Shown here: positions 20,801-33,046 of the stretch, piece after piece
Position numbering within the stretch: the first letter of the stretch is position 1
Layout of the letters: each line of letters starts with the position of its first letter
Origin: Laburnicola sp. R22_1
Taxonomy: Eukaryota; Ascomycota; Dothideomycetes; Pleosporales; Didymosphaeriaceae
Assembly: GCA_014281115.1 (NCBI GenBank)
Contig: JACONQ010000001.1
Span: 2,604,001-2,668,000, forward strand
Length of the DNA stretch: 64,000 nucleotides
Direction: 5' to 3'
Position numbers and translations under genes: made by a program
The notes under the pieces: model-generated
Told to the model about the DNA's origin: nothing
Databases searched by the model: none
The model's input: only the letters and a program-made list of their open reading frames with translations

Positions 20801-23800
20801 TAAGTAATCTAACTAAATCTTTTAATAAATTAGTAGTAGAAATTTACAAATCCTAGAAAGGCCTATATATCTTTTAAGGAGTAGAGTAGCTGCTAATTAT
20901 ACACTACTTGCACCTTCTTAGAATCTATCTTAATACTATCTATAATTAGTATAATTTTAAGATACTTAACTTTTTTAACCTTAAATTAACACTTATTAAT
21001 GTTTAGATATAGACTAGCTTATTTAAGCTTACTATTAATAGTCTATATATACTTAATATAATTTTTCTTAGTCTTACTATATATAAGTATATTATCTAAA
21101 TAAGCTATATAGAAATTATTAAGGTGCTATTACAGCGTTTTATTAATATATATTTAAAATATACTAGAAGCTCTAGTAAGTCTAAAGAGCATAATAGTGT
21201 ATTTATAGAGTTTGTATTGTGTAAGAAATACTATTTTTTCTTATTACCTTTCTTAATTTGTATATTATTAAAATCTATAATAATATCTACAATAGATATA
21301 ATATTTATCTTATTTATACGTACTAGCATATCTTTTAGTAATAGTAACGTATTATAGTTGCGCTTTATAATAGTATTAATTATATAATAATTAATATAAA
21401 CGCGTAATTTACCCCTTAGTTTTTAATAATAAGGATGAGTAATATATACTAAGATATACTTATCTAAAAAAACTCTTTTATAGTTATTTTATTAATATAC
21501 TTCTTTACTACTATAGTTTTTAGTTGCGTAAGACTATATATATATATATATAGTTATAGAGCTTTATTATTAATAAGGTTAATGGCATAGTCAATGCTAG
21601 AACGATGGGAAAGTAACTTATTAGCCTTCTTTAGGTTAAAATATTAAAACTTATTATACCACTACCTAGATAATAACTACTTTATTTTATCTACTTATTA
21701 TAGTCTATCTAATTGTACGCAGTAAGACTTATAGTAATATAAAAAGTCTATACATTATAATTGTCATTAGTTAAGTTAGGCAGTTAACCTAGCTAATTCT
21801 AGTTATAAGGCTCTAGCTAAGTAATAGAGTCTAGGTTATAAATAGCTATTAGGTAAGCTACCTAGCTAGTATTTAGGCTAATATCTTTTTAAGTTATAGG
21901 TTGTAATAAACTAGTGGGTAGCTTATTATAGTACACTATTTTAGATAGTGTATTTTTAAGGTAATAAACTAGACAATAGTGCGTAATAAATATTATAGAT
22001 TAGTTGTATAATTTAAGTTGCGGATTATAAGTAAATATCTAATTTATACTAAGAATAGTATTAAAAGCTCTAATATTAGTAATAAAGTATATAATAGTAC
22101 TAGTATAAGTGCCATATTATATTATAAGATCTATAGCTTAACTAATCTTATTTATAACCTTACTATCTATAAGGCACAACGTAATTAGGTTCTTAATATT
22201 ATATAACTTTAGCTAATATTATATAATATATAAAAAACTAATAAAACTTACGCTAGTGCTAGTGCTAGTAAATTATTACGCTTTTACCTATTTATAAGGT
22301 ATAGCTAGTTTAACTAGATAAGTAAACTAGAGTTACTTTACTTTATTTAGCTTGTCTATATTAATTATAGAAATTTACTATATACGCTATAGATTAAAGT
22401 TAAGCTCTATATCTAATTTAAATTTATCTATCTTTTAGCGTACTATTATAAGGTTCCTTTGTATACGCATTTACTATTACTCTCTTATATAATTTTGCTT
22501 AAGAGCTATAGAAAATATAATTTATCTTTATTCTTATAGTCTTAACTGCAATATATATTAATCTTATTAGAGTTATTAATTTTACACTTAGGTGACTTAT
22601 TGCGCAAACTATTATATCTATAAATTTTATATAGCTAGTTAGAATTTATCTAGATAGCGTAGACGTGTTGTGTATCTTTATAGTTAATAGGCCTAGAGAC
22701 AATAATATAGAAATACTTAATATTTTTAGCTAGGGTAATAGTGTTATTGTAACAACTAGCAGTTACGTCTATTACTTAATATTCTATAGTACTATACTTA
22801 AAGTAGGCATTAGCTTTAGCTAGTAGATCTAGTTTGCGTAATATATGCCTATAGCTATTATGTCTAATAGACTTATTTATATTTAGGGTAGATAAGGTAG
22901 CGCGTATAGTAGTATTAGATTAAGTTATAGTTAAATTTATTATACGAGCCTTTAAGTGGTTAGGTGCTATAATTATAGAGGCGCCTAACTAGCCTATTAT
23001 AAATTCTTAATTAAAATACTCTATATATAGTGTGCGTTCTATATAGGAGGCAAAGGACTTCCTAGGGATAAATAATATATTAGTAGCGTAAATAACCTAA
23101 CTATATATAAGCTAGCGGGCGTAATTTATTAGTAAGTAGTTAGGTATATTAAAATAGTTAATAACAGCTATAAAGCGCGCGTGCTAGTCTATAAGGATCT
23201 CTCTAGGGTCTTAAGCTAGGGTGTCGCCTATAATCTTTTCTTAGGCGTCTAATAGTTTATTCTTAGATAGATATATCCTATTAAAATAATTAAGTATATT
23301 AGCAATAGTTATAGTAGTCTTAAAGTATAGGTATATAAAGGTCTAGACACATTCTTTAAATTGGCTTTGCAAATATATACTATAAAGCTACTTATTAGAA
23401 AAAGTCTGCAACTTATTTATTAACGAAATTCGCTAATATTTATAGTTATCTTTATTCTTATCCTTACTATAAAGGGAATCTATCTTAGGTATTTAGATTT
23501 ATCTTAAATACTAAGAATCTGCTATAAGTTTGGGCAACTAAATTACTTTACAAAATAGTATTAAATAAGTCTACTATTATATATAACTTATATAGCTCAT
23601 AGTATATAGGTTGTATCGCAAATCTAGAGTAAGAAAAGGGCGTATATAATTAAGTAATAGGTTATTCACTAGAGTATAATAGACTTTAATATTTAGAGAT
23701 TGCTTAATAGATAGAATAGGCTAATTAGGATTTCTAAACTATTAAGTATTATAGGAATTACCTCGCGGTATAATACGTACTAGTAGCTAGCCCCTAAGCT

Positions 23801-25865
23801 TAGTAATATAGGTATAAGCTATATTCAATTTTTATTAAAGTGTGTGCTCTATCTCTATAAGTTATATAAAATAATTTTCTAAGTTCTAATAATTAATGTA
23901 TAGGATATAGTTATTAAGCAAATAATTTTATAACTTCCTAAGCTATTATTGCAAAGCTATATAGTTAGTAGTAGGGACTTTAGACCTCCTAAGGGCAATA
24001 AAGTCCTTTTTAATAAATTATAGTATGTCTATAGCTTAATATCTTCTTACTCTATAATTTTAAGAGAGTTCTTATATAATATAATATAACCTTCTAATAT
24101 CTTAATTTACTCTAACTATTTCTCTAATACTTTATAACTAGTCTAGAGTTATTTAAACTCTTAAAGCTTAGCTTAATTATTCTCTAGTTTGTTAGTAGTT
24201 TGCTATATAGTTACTAATAGCAATATAATAATATTCTACTAAAACTTAGATTTCTAGTTTACTGTATTAACAAACTATATTTCTTCTTAGACCTTAACTT
24301 TATTTAGTTTTGCACTATCCTTCTTACTTATTACACTAACTTAAAGTTTATAGTTAAGAACCTTACTATTTGTGTTAGTAATATTGGTAAAGTATACATA
24401 CTTAGGAAGATTAGTAAGTAATAGACTAGTCTAGTCTTATTAGTTACATGTTATAGTTAGGCAATTAGCCATATCTATAAAAGAATTACCTTTATTGTTA
24501 AAAGATCTGCCTTTGTTACTAAACAATCTATCTTTATTATTACTACTATTATTACTGTTATTATCTGCAAAAGCCTAGTTATAATCTTTAGACTAAAGGA
24601 GTTCCTTTTTAAAAGTAACTTTGCGCTTATTGCAACGTCGCTTTATCTCTAGTAAGTTATTATTTAACTTATCCTAATTTATAGGAAGCGTATTCTAGGT
24701 AGTATTTTAAGTTAGGACTTTAGGTTAAGACGTATTAAAGTTATAGAGTTTCTTATAGAAACTAGTATTATTATTATTATTTTTATAGCTTAGTCTCGCT
24801 ATTTTATTTACTATATATAATAGGTTTATCTCTTAGTAAGTGTACAATTTAGGTTAGAGTTATAGTTAAAAGTTAAGAGTATAGTAGATACTATAGTTAG
24901 CTATAGTAGGTAATTTTATATAAGGTATTGCAACTATAGTTTATATAAAACTTTATGCGATAATATTAGACTCCCCTAGGCTTCTGCTAAAGCAGATTAG
25001 ATTTACTAAAATTACTATAAGGTTTTAAGACTTTTAACTACGCAGAGTAAGCGCGCCTAAAGGGTTACTACTATACTATACTAGAGTAATTTACTAGGGG
25101 CGTAGGCCTTACTAACTTATCTTATAACTATACCTTAGGCTATAAGTTATCTAGGTTATTACTATTTACTATTATTGCAAAGGTCCTATATATTATAATT
25201 ATAGAAATTATAGAAATAGAGAAGATGTTGTTATTAGAGATATTACTATTATTAGATTTAGTTAATAATATTAATATTATCTTATCTCTTATTAGTAATA
25301 AGTAAATAAGATTACTATAATTTATAATAAGTTATAGTGAGTTTATTTAATAATAATACTATAAGGGTCTATTTAAGCGGGCTAAATAGTAGCCTAAACT
25401 TATAGTTGTCGCAATAACTAGATTTGCTTATTAGTAAGCTATTCTTATAATTGCTATAATAGTTACTATATAAAAGACTTAGTAAGCCTATAGATTGTTA
25501 ACTATAGTAAGCCATATTACTTATAAGTAAGTTACTCTTTTAGAGACTATTTATTATAGTAGTATTAGAGGGTTAGTGTTACGTAAGATATAATCTACTT
25601 ACTATTATAAGTAATGTAGCTACTATTCTTTATTTCCTACTATACTTATTATTAATAAGTAACCTATAGATAAGCATTATTATTATTATTATTATTAATT
25701 ATATTAATACTCTAGAGGAGGTATCTATACTTCTAATATATAAGGTGCTTAAGAGCGTAGAGGCCTACCTACTATGCTAGTTAATAGGTGTTGTTATTGT
25801 TAATGTTCTAAAAATAGGCTAAGTGTTTAGATAGTTAAGCTGTGACTTAATAATCGCTACTATAG
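17821..25865 (-). pseudogene. Gypsy-1 gag-pol remnant
   Basis: Reading the minus strand through many stops gives the Gypsy order. The reverse transcriptase has a VDIIIDFNNIQIKKGNK block near 21230-21300 and the active-site box as YLDNILIYS near 21085-21105, where the family has YLDD. RNase H begins with ETNASNF near 20650 (family ETDASDF). The integrase C-terminal block reads DARNLKIKRP near 18560-18590. Gag and protease should occupy about 22.5-25.8 kb but are too damaged to delimit. Stops replace Gln and Trp codons. A solo LTR interrupts the integrase region at 19933. No function remains. Confidence 0.8.
19933..20250. repeat. Solo LTR inserted in Gypsy-1
   Basis: A 318 bp sequence TGTCAGATAC...GATATCTGACA flanked by a perfect CTAGT duplication (19928-19932 and 20251-20255). 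It has inverted TG/CA ends, no internal region and a base composition far less AT-rich than the host. It is best read as the product of recombination between the two LTRs of a young element. It holds several CACAGTGAT/ATCACTGTG-type inverted motifs around 20118-20232. No other copy is present in the window. Confidence 0.85.
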
Positions 25866-26067
25866 TGTAAGGGCACTATAAGAGTTATTACACTATATAT
25901 AAAATAAATAGTAGTTAGAATCTAAATATAAGATAGTAGTAATACCTATATAAGGTAGGTACGCACGTAGGCTATATATATAGAGGCGCTAGTAGATTAC
26001 ACTAGTCCTAAAAGGAAAATGGCTAAGAATAATATAAGCGAGGGGGCCGCACCTTAAATTAGGAACA
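25866..26067 (-). repeat. Right (5') LTR of Gypsy-1
   Basis: 202 bp, TGTAAGGGCAC...GGAACA, the better preserved of the two LTRs. It is followed by the target duplication TTTAC and then by the right part of the 0.8 kb repeat. Confidence 0.87.
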
Positions 26068-26072
26068 TTTAC

Positions 26073-26629
26073 CCTATATAAGGTAGTCCTAGTATACTAG
26101 TTAGACTAGTAATAAATTAGTAACTATAGGCATAGTAATAGATATAAAGACTTTCTATTATATCTATAATACCTTATATTACTATATATTAGAAAAGAGA
26201 TAAATAAAAGCAGAATTAAAGATAGCAAAGAGAAGATAAAGGTGTTTATTAATAAGTTACTAAGGAAGAAAAATATTGCGTAAATAGGTTAGATCCTTAT
26301 AGTTATAGTGTTAGATAGTAAGTGTAATATATAAGTACGCTAGAGTAGCAGCACACTTATAGCGCAATCGCTAATAATAGTAATAATAGAGTAAGAAGTT
26401 AGTTTTCTATACACGCTTTAAGTAAATTTAGTAGACGTTAGAGCGCTTATAAATATTAGGCAAGTGCGTAATTAACTAGTTTATTAAATTATTATTATAT
26501 TAGTAAAGACTAGATATGGACTATATTTTTAGGCGCTATACTAGAGCGGCCTTTCTATTATAACCTACGTAGGCTTAAATTAAAATAATATATTAAAAAG
26601 ATAATTAATACTAAATAAACAATGCGACC
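26073..26629. repeat. Right part of the 0.8 kb dispersed repeat
   Basis: Matches 42452-43013, including the end AATAAACAATGCGACC. Together with 4171-4410 it restores a repeat of 797 bp against 799 bp for the other copy. No protein domain is recognised in either copy. Confidence 0.8.
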
Positions 26630-26641
26630 ATTACTTTTTTA

Positions 26642-26950
26642 TATAGCGTTAATTTATCTACCTAGGGGTAAGTTAATAAAGGCTTTTATCTTAAATAATA
26701 TAATAAAAAAGCAGAGCCCTACTAGTGCTTAGTAATTAAAAAGAGCGTAAAAAGGTAATTATAAATACTTTTTTATACTTTTAAATTTATTAAGTAAAAA
26801 GCTTTACTTTTTTATTATATTACTTAATGTTTTATAATTATCTTTTTAAGCTCTTTTTAATTACTAAGCAGAGGGCTTTACTTTTTTAGTTATATTTTTA
26901 AGATAAAAGTCTTTTATAATTCTACCCTAGATAGTTAATTTAATGCTATG
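26642..26950. repeat. MITE-like element with 120 bp inverted repeats
   Basis: About 310 bp whose two halves are inverted copies of each other. The left half starts TATAGCGTTAATTTATCTA and runs through CTTTTATCTTAAATAA, AGCAGAGCCC and AGAGCGTAAAAAGGTAAT. The right half has the inverse with transitions. No coding capacity, so if mobile it needs another element's transposase. Related pieces lie at 26949, 33047 and 63402. Confidence 0.75.
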
Positions 26951-27370
26951 TGGCGTTAATTTATCTACTTATAGGTAGGACGACAAATGCTTTTATCTTA
27001 AATAGCATAATTGTTGAATGGGTACTCTACAGCTAGCTGTATAGACATCGAATTCTAATCCTCTATACTGGCAAGCGTGGAGGGTGTACGGGGCGATCGT
27101 ACGAGGAAAGGAAATAACATAACAGAACGACTTGGTATTGATTGCTTGTCTCTAGAGAGAGTGCAGATGGAAAGGAGAAGATCTTGCGGCGCACGGGCCG
27201 CGGCGCACGGGCATCACGTGATCCCCACGTGATGCCATCGTGCGGCAATATTGAAACCTTAACACCCTCAGGTGCCCTTGCCCGTACGGTGTACGGACAA
27301 TAATAAAAAAAGCAAAGCCCTCTACTTAGTAATTAGAAAGAGCGTAAAAAATATAGTAATTATAAAAAAA
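26949..27370. repeat. Second MITE-family copy (left half), split by a solo LTR
   Basis: The segments 26949-27011 and 27305-27370 join into one copy of the MITE left half (TGTGGCGTTAATTTATC...AGAGCGTAAAAA). The sequence between them is the solo LTR 27012-27299. A matching right half is not visible. Confidence 0.7.
27012..27299. repeat. Solo LTR inserted in a MITE copy
   Basis: 288 bp TGTTGAATGG...GTACGGACA flanked by ATAAT on both sides (27007-27011 and 27300-27304). It is GC-richer than its surroundings and shows no RIP-like decay. It contains GGCGCACGGGC repeats and two CACGTGAT-type motifs near 27215-27235. It is probably the remnant of a recently excised LTR element. Confidence 0.88.
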
Positions 27371-28680
27371 TTAAAGCTATATAGTATAGTTATAGAATAT
27401 AGCTTTATTTATAAAACAATAGTACTTTAGTAAACTAAGATATATTTAAAAGTACTTATTTAGCTATATTAGAAAGGTTTTTCTACTTAACTATGCGAAT
27501 TGTGCGCAAATATACGCAGACTTACGCATTTGTGCACATTTTTATATAAGTAATTTACTAGCACAAAAATGCTTAGAGATGCATAAATATACGCAGACTT
27601 ACGTAGATATACACAAATAGCCTAAATAAGTAATTTTTTTAAAGCTTTATAACTTGATTACTAGTAAAGCTATAATTTTAATTTTTATAGGTTTATAGAG
27701 AAAATACTAGTCTTTAATTATTTAATTTAAAAATACTATTTTTATTATATAATTAGTTAGTAATTAATAAATAACTCTTTATTTTACTAGTTATTATATA
27801 TATTACGTAATATTATTATATAAAAATATAGTACTAATGAATTATTATATAAAATTTTACCAAAGTTATAATAATAATAAAGTAGTTAAAAAGTTATTAA
27901 AGTTTAAACTTTTTAAAATAGTGTTCTTTACTAAGTCACTAATTTTCGCCTAATCTAATTCTTTTAAATAATTATAAAACTATATTTTTTATATTTTTAC
28001 ACCTACAAAACCTAGAATTTAAAATTAGATAGAAGTTCTATATAACACGCTAGTAATTAGTACTATTATATTAACTAGTAATTACTATCTAGTAAGAGAC
28101 TTTAACTTTATACTTTGAAAAATCTTTTTAAAAAGCTTAGTAAGCAGCTTACTAAGCAGCTTACTAAGCAGCTTACTAAGCCTTCTTTTAAATTCTAGCC
28201 AATTAAAGACCTTTATTTACTAATTAATTAGCATTATTTTAATAGTATAGGTGCTCTAGATATACTAGTAGTATAGGTGTGCATTTTTATACAATCTTAC
28301 GCATATGCACACTAAGAAAAAAGTAGTATTACTAGTACGCTCTAAGTGTATTTAGTGCGTAGGTATACGTAGGCGTGTTCAGAGCTACTTAGATACTCTA
28401 GGTGCTTATACTTACTTAAAACTTTTTCTAATATACTACAAAGTTAGTTTTTAAATATAACTTTATTTAACTACTTACTTTATTACTAATAACTTTTAAA
28501 CCTAGCTAAGTATTATATAATATTTTATTACTTATCTATATAGTACTAAAAGCTTAAAAAAGTTAATTATTAGTTTAAGCTAAAGCTACTAGTAGTAAAA
28601 ATATAAAATTAGCTATAATTAGGCTAAAACTAGTATTATTATAAGAATTAATATTCGGGTAATATTATTAATAGAAGATA
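27371..28680. other. AT-rich gap with short repeats, no gene seen
   Basis: AT-rich, no frame. It holds two near-copies of AATATACGCAGACTTACG (near 27508 and 27587) and a 12 bp tandem GCAGCTTACTAA at 28135-28181. The last 200 bases may contain the RIP-destroyed 5' part of the following pseudogene. Confidence 0.6.
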
Positions 28681-28689
28681 CACTAACGA

Positions 28690-31600
28690 ATTACTAATGA
28701 ATAATTTATTAACCCTAACGTAAAGTTCGCTGTCGCAAATATACCGCATCGCACCTATATTAATAGGCGTGGTAATTTTGTAACTAGAACTAATAAATAC
28801 AATCAACGTCTTTCTAATTTATTGGCATCTATGTCCACGTCACAATCTCCTGTACATTTGGTGGATGTTGCAGATAATTACGCATGTTCGGATTCCAAGT
28901 GTCCTTCTGGTGAGTCATTCAGTCTTTCATGTTCATTGTGTCAATACGCGCACATGGTACGAGGCTGCGAATTCTGGGTTGACTGCTGAAGGCACTGGTT
29001 TGCTGACGTGGTGGGGGCTTTCTCAGGATACGATGGACTTCACCCCAACGGCTGTGGAGAATACCAATTAGCCGGGGCTTTCTCGAAAACCCTGCTAGAC
29101 GCCTTCAAGATTGGCTCCTCTCCTCTTACAAGTCCATGTCAGGTAGGGAGCTACTATCGTTATTACGCAAGTGCCTATGCTGAGAACATTGTTAGTCAGG
29201 AGGATCATTGAGTCGGGGCGCCCCAAATTACCCTCGAACATCCAAGCTTTCTCCTCCCCGCAAGGCGTCACAGTGACATAGGATAAAGGTACATGCTTAT
29301 TCTATGCTATAGCGTTATACCAAGCTAATGCAATAAAGTGTATAGTGTATATAGCTATAATGTCGAAGCTTCTGCAAACGGCGTATTAGCTAGCTTCTCT
29401 TCTAGCAGTGTTTTGTCCAATTGTTAGAATTCCTAATGGCTGCTTAAGGGTTAGGTCTACAAAATTTGGGTCCGGGCTGTATGCGGAGACAAGTTGAGCG
29501 ACTGGACGTCTTACATTACGGCGACTGCAACGCCAAAGCTACCTTCTCCACTACGAAATATTCAAATTCAACCGAGCAGCAGTGGAATGACCGTCACCTG
29601 GGACCCGCCCACTGGTGACACCGGTTCTACTGTCTTGTACAATGTTCTATACTGGGATTGGGAATGGGATCACTGCCAGTTTATTAGCGCTGCAGCCTTC
29701 AAGAGCTCTCCGGCTGTCATTGATGGGTTGGTACCTAGTCGGAACTATGCCATCTGGCTTGTCACATGGAATGAGAATAGACAAGGAATTCCGTCAAACA
29801 GATCGGCCGTTGTACTGGGGAAGGGCACTCCTTCAGTACCTTCCGGACTGGAGGTCATCTCGTATAATCCCACAACTGTCGGGTGAGTAAGCTGGACAAC
29901 CAATTGAAAAACAGCTGACCAAATCTATTGCAGTCTATCTTGGTCAGGTGCCGATTCGGCTGCAGGCTACAGAGTATGGTATCGAAATATAAATACCGCT
30001 GGGAGGGAGATGCAGCTCATTGGAAACGTCACTATGAACTCGGGTCATTGTAACGATCAATACTTCTTGTTTCCAGGGGTCTGGAACTACGCATTCGCAG
30101 TATCTTCGTTCAATGGGCACCTAGATTCTGGAAGGAGTCCTGAAGTCGTGGCTCCTTCAGCGGCCAAAGGTGACAACATCGAACCAACTTGTGGACCAGA
30201 GCCAGCCTGGTGTCCGGGAGGTGGAAGTCCTACCGGGGGCAATCCTACTACCACTAGCATTGGAGTTACTCCGACAAGCACAGGAAGCCAACCTACTGTG
30301 GCTGGTTATCCTATTGTGACCAATAGGCACTGTACAGGACGGGATTGCGTAGGGGGCAAATGTGTTGATAGGTAATTTCCAGGAATCTCCGATGGGAACC
30401 TAGCTTGTTACAGGTCCTCTATGCACGAGCTTTGGTTGTTATGGGGAAGATTGCTCTAATGGTGTGTGTATTAGGCCAGAATGTATTTCACGGGGCTGCC
30501 TCGGGCCCAATTGTGGACGGCAACTGTCGGGGTCTCGGCTGCCTAGATCATGGCTGCTTAGGCATTGATTGTGAGAATGGGGGCGGCGGCGGTGGTTGCA
30601 GTGGTCACTGTCTTGGTCTGAACTGCACCAGTCTTGGGTGCTCAGGGCTTGACTGTGTGGGAGGAATATGCATTGGTCCCCATTGCTCGTCCCGTTCATG
30701 CACAGGACCTAGCTGTTACAGCGGCTCGTGCGCATCTACAGCCTCGTGCACACCATATGGAGGTGGTAAGGGAGGAGGAAGTGGTGCCGTGAGTATGCCT
30801 GGTTCCCTAGTGCAATTCGGCAAGACTGACATCATAATCTAGCCAGATGATAATCCAGACGACTCTTGCACCACCAAAAGACCATATCATACTTGTACTA
30901 CTAAGTTTGTCGTCGTCACTACCGAATTTCCGGACCTGGGCTCCAAAACAACCTCCACAGACACCATCAGTACCTGCTATACGATCACCGCATGTACTGG
31001 GTCAGCTACCACTGTCTCCACGACGACCCAAAGTGCCACTACAATCCAAAGCTTGTGCGAGCCGAAAAATTGTGGGGGTGCTTGCGGTGCGCGCCGTCGC
31101 GCACTCGAAGCCATTCCGACTGATCCTCCTTCAATAAGCAAGCCAATGCTAGCCACTGCACCGACTCAAGAAAATCAGTTCGTTTCCGACCTGATGGTTC
31201 GGGACATACCCCCTCCAGGAAGTGGTGACTGGAGTGCTTTTTACCACGAGATACTGGAAACAAGAAAGACAGACACGATCCTCATCGAAAATTACGAGGG
31301 TGTTCGGGGAACCAATACGGCACTTGTTCAAGTGATCTGGGGACACAAAAAGCAGAATATCGTCATCCAAGGCTTGTTTGGCTGCTTCGCTCTCTTTTGG
31401 GTGTCTCAGATAGGTGAGTCGCAGTCCATCTCAATTTTCAGTAGAGAATCTACATTGAGCCACCTTGCATGAACAAATTTCGAAGCACCGTCCGGGAAGC
31501 CCTTCGAGTAATTGTTTGGAAGATTGAATTGAGGTATCTTGTCAAAAGCCACATTAGAAAACGAGCTAATTCCCCAAATTCACAGGCGCATTCGTGGCCC

Positions 31601-31998
31601 ATTTCTGGGAGGGACCGAGCCTCAAAATAGAGGGTTCATTTGAGCCGGATGTGATCAACATATTTAAACACTACCTCGGATCGGACCAAAACTTATATCA
31701 GCTCGGACCCGCCCCATTTTGCTACGTAATGGGCGGCACAAGAGGTTCTATAGCCGGCAACAGCGAAACCGATCAAGCCACATTGACTCGAAGCAATCCG
31801 TCAGGGCTGAATTACCAGAGTCAATTCAACAGGATTCGGGACACGATCAAGGACATGCTGCCAAGAGCTTCCGTTGAGTCTTTTACCTATACAAGACAAG
31901 TCAACCCCGAACTCCACGATCTGGGGTATGGTAAAGGAGCAGTGAGTACATATCTTTTCTACCGCTGCTTATGGACAGATTTTTGATCCATGATCTAG
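28690..31998 (+). pseudogene. Secreted multidomain gene: SGNH hydrolase end, three FN3 domains, Cys-rich repeat, C-terminal domain
   Basis: Five introns are visible or likely: 28910-29026, 29143-29212 (weak acceptor), 29883-29933, 30789-30842 and 31414-31585. A sixth at about 30372-30413 is possible. The 5' end is missing. The first exons read FAVANIPHR and then DGLHPNGCGEY, the SGNH/GDSL block carrying the catalytic Asp and His. Three fibronectin III domains follow (about 29213-29511, 29536-29850 and 29850-30165). Next comes a Cys-rich repeat of C-x-GxxC type (30320-30770), then a Thr/Cys-rich stretch. The last domain contains AFVAHFWEGP after the final intron. Four RIP-type stops lie in the first FN3 (29282-29455), and the Cys-rich part needs a one-base shift near 30515. 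It looks like an extracellular enzyme of fungal cell-surface type, now non-functional. Confidence 0.75.
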
Positions 31999-32140
31999 GT
32001 TCTTTTCCCAAATAAATAAGGGACAACTTTTGTTTTTATTATAAAAATTAATTATATTTTATAATGAAATAATAACAGGGAACCGCCCTTTGACGCGGGC
32101 ACCGGATGACTGGCCCACATACTCCGCAGAGATAGCCGTA
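31999..32140. other. Short AT-rich junction
   Basis: An AT-rich run at about 32028-32065 separates the two gene fragments. It could be an insertion scar or the 3' untranslated end of the first pseudogene. Confidence 0.4.
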
Positions 32141-32615
32141 TATCTATCTACAAGGCTACGAAGCTAAGCATTACTACACGCCTTATCAAGAAGTTCAAAT
32201 CTGGCGCATGCATTACGGAAAAACCACCACCAATGACGCAATACAAGCATATCGCGACACCTTGATCGATTTTTGTACACCTGAAAACAATAATGGACTT
32301 GGGAGTGCCAAAGTGTAGGTCGAACATGGTTCAGAGAACACTGACGTTGATATTCCCTTCGAGATCATTACTCGCGACGGCAAAATTTGGGAAATCGACT
32401 GCATTTATAAAGGTGGTCCATACGCGCCGACTGCAGCATCAGGCGCATTTGCAGGGGAGCTGACCTGTGCCATTGATGTGAAGTTCACGTGCGTAAGGCC
32501 CGAAGATAACCGCGCAAGAACTTGTAGTGAGGTGCCTGTAAGCGATTGTGGGAAGCTAGGTGTGAATTGTAAAGAGGGCAAGTTCTACCAGCTTTTGGCG
32601 ACGTGTAAATTATAG
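32141..32615 (+). pseudogene. Cys-rich secreted-type protein fragment, one RIP-type stop
   Basis: One plus-strand frame runs from about 32141 to a TAG at 32613-32615. It is broken only by TAG at about 32317 (AKV-stop-VEHG), where CAG would fit. It contains IDFCTPENNNGLG, then EIITRDGKIWEIDCIY, and ends with several cysteines (ELTCAIDVKFTC, TCSEVPVSDCGK). I do not recognise the family. Cysteine spacing and its position next to the SGNH/FN3 gene suggest an extracellular protein or a displaced 3' part of that gene. The upstream start is not found. Confidence 0.5.
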
Positions 32616-33046
32616 GAAGCAGAGAGCACCATCCTAGCGCTAGATCTATAGTACTTTGTACCTCTACTATCAATCGGAGATTAAGGTCAGCGACATTTTG
32701 AGAATAGAATCCACAGACAGAGCAGAGGTTTTATAGAATTCGAAGACTGGTGACAGCATGAGACGAAGGACCAGAAAGAAGTGGAGAAGAAAGACAAGAG
32801 GCGTTTGGACTGCATGATTCATGTATTTTGGTACACCATAAGAGGCCCAACCCCTCATCACTCACGAACAGTTCCCGAACACCAATCTAGTCTCGATACT
32901 TTACCTTGTTTCAATGTGTTTTTAGTACCCTAACAGCTTTTTCTTACAGCCTTTTACTAAGTACCAAAAGGTTTGCGATAATTTACTCTCTTGGTTTATT
33001 AATTTGTTTAGAACTATTTATAGTTAACTTAATTTTTTATAAACTA
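32616..33046. other. Flank of the gene island, no gene seen
   Basis: Up to about 32900 the base composition stays balanced, like the gene island. After that it becomes AT-rich. No frame with coding character was found. It may be the former 3' flank of the gene. Confidence 0.5.

Larger units (their letters stand above)
4411..26067 (-). mobile_element. Gypsy-type LTR retrotransposon (Gypsy-1), host of nest 1
   Basis: Two 202 bp LTRs, 6204-6405 and 25866-26067, are alignable end to end. The right one starts TGTAAGGGCAC and ends GGAACA; the left one starts TATAAGGACAC. The target duplication is CTTAC (4406-4410) and TTTAC (26068-26072), differing by one C-to-T. A purine-rich tract lies on the minus strand beside the left LTR (6406-6420), so the element runs on the minus strand. 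It contains pogo-A exactly at its left edge, a LINE with two further levels inside, and a solo LTR. Subtracting the guests leaves an element of roughly 8 kb. All coding capacity is destroyed by RIP-type mutation. Confidence 0.85.

Noticed and set aside
27063..27248. Minus-strand open frame of 61 codons
   Set aside because: It lies wholly inside the solo LTR 27012-27299 and shows no domain.
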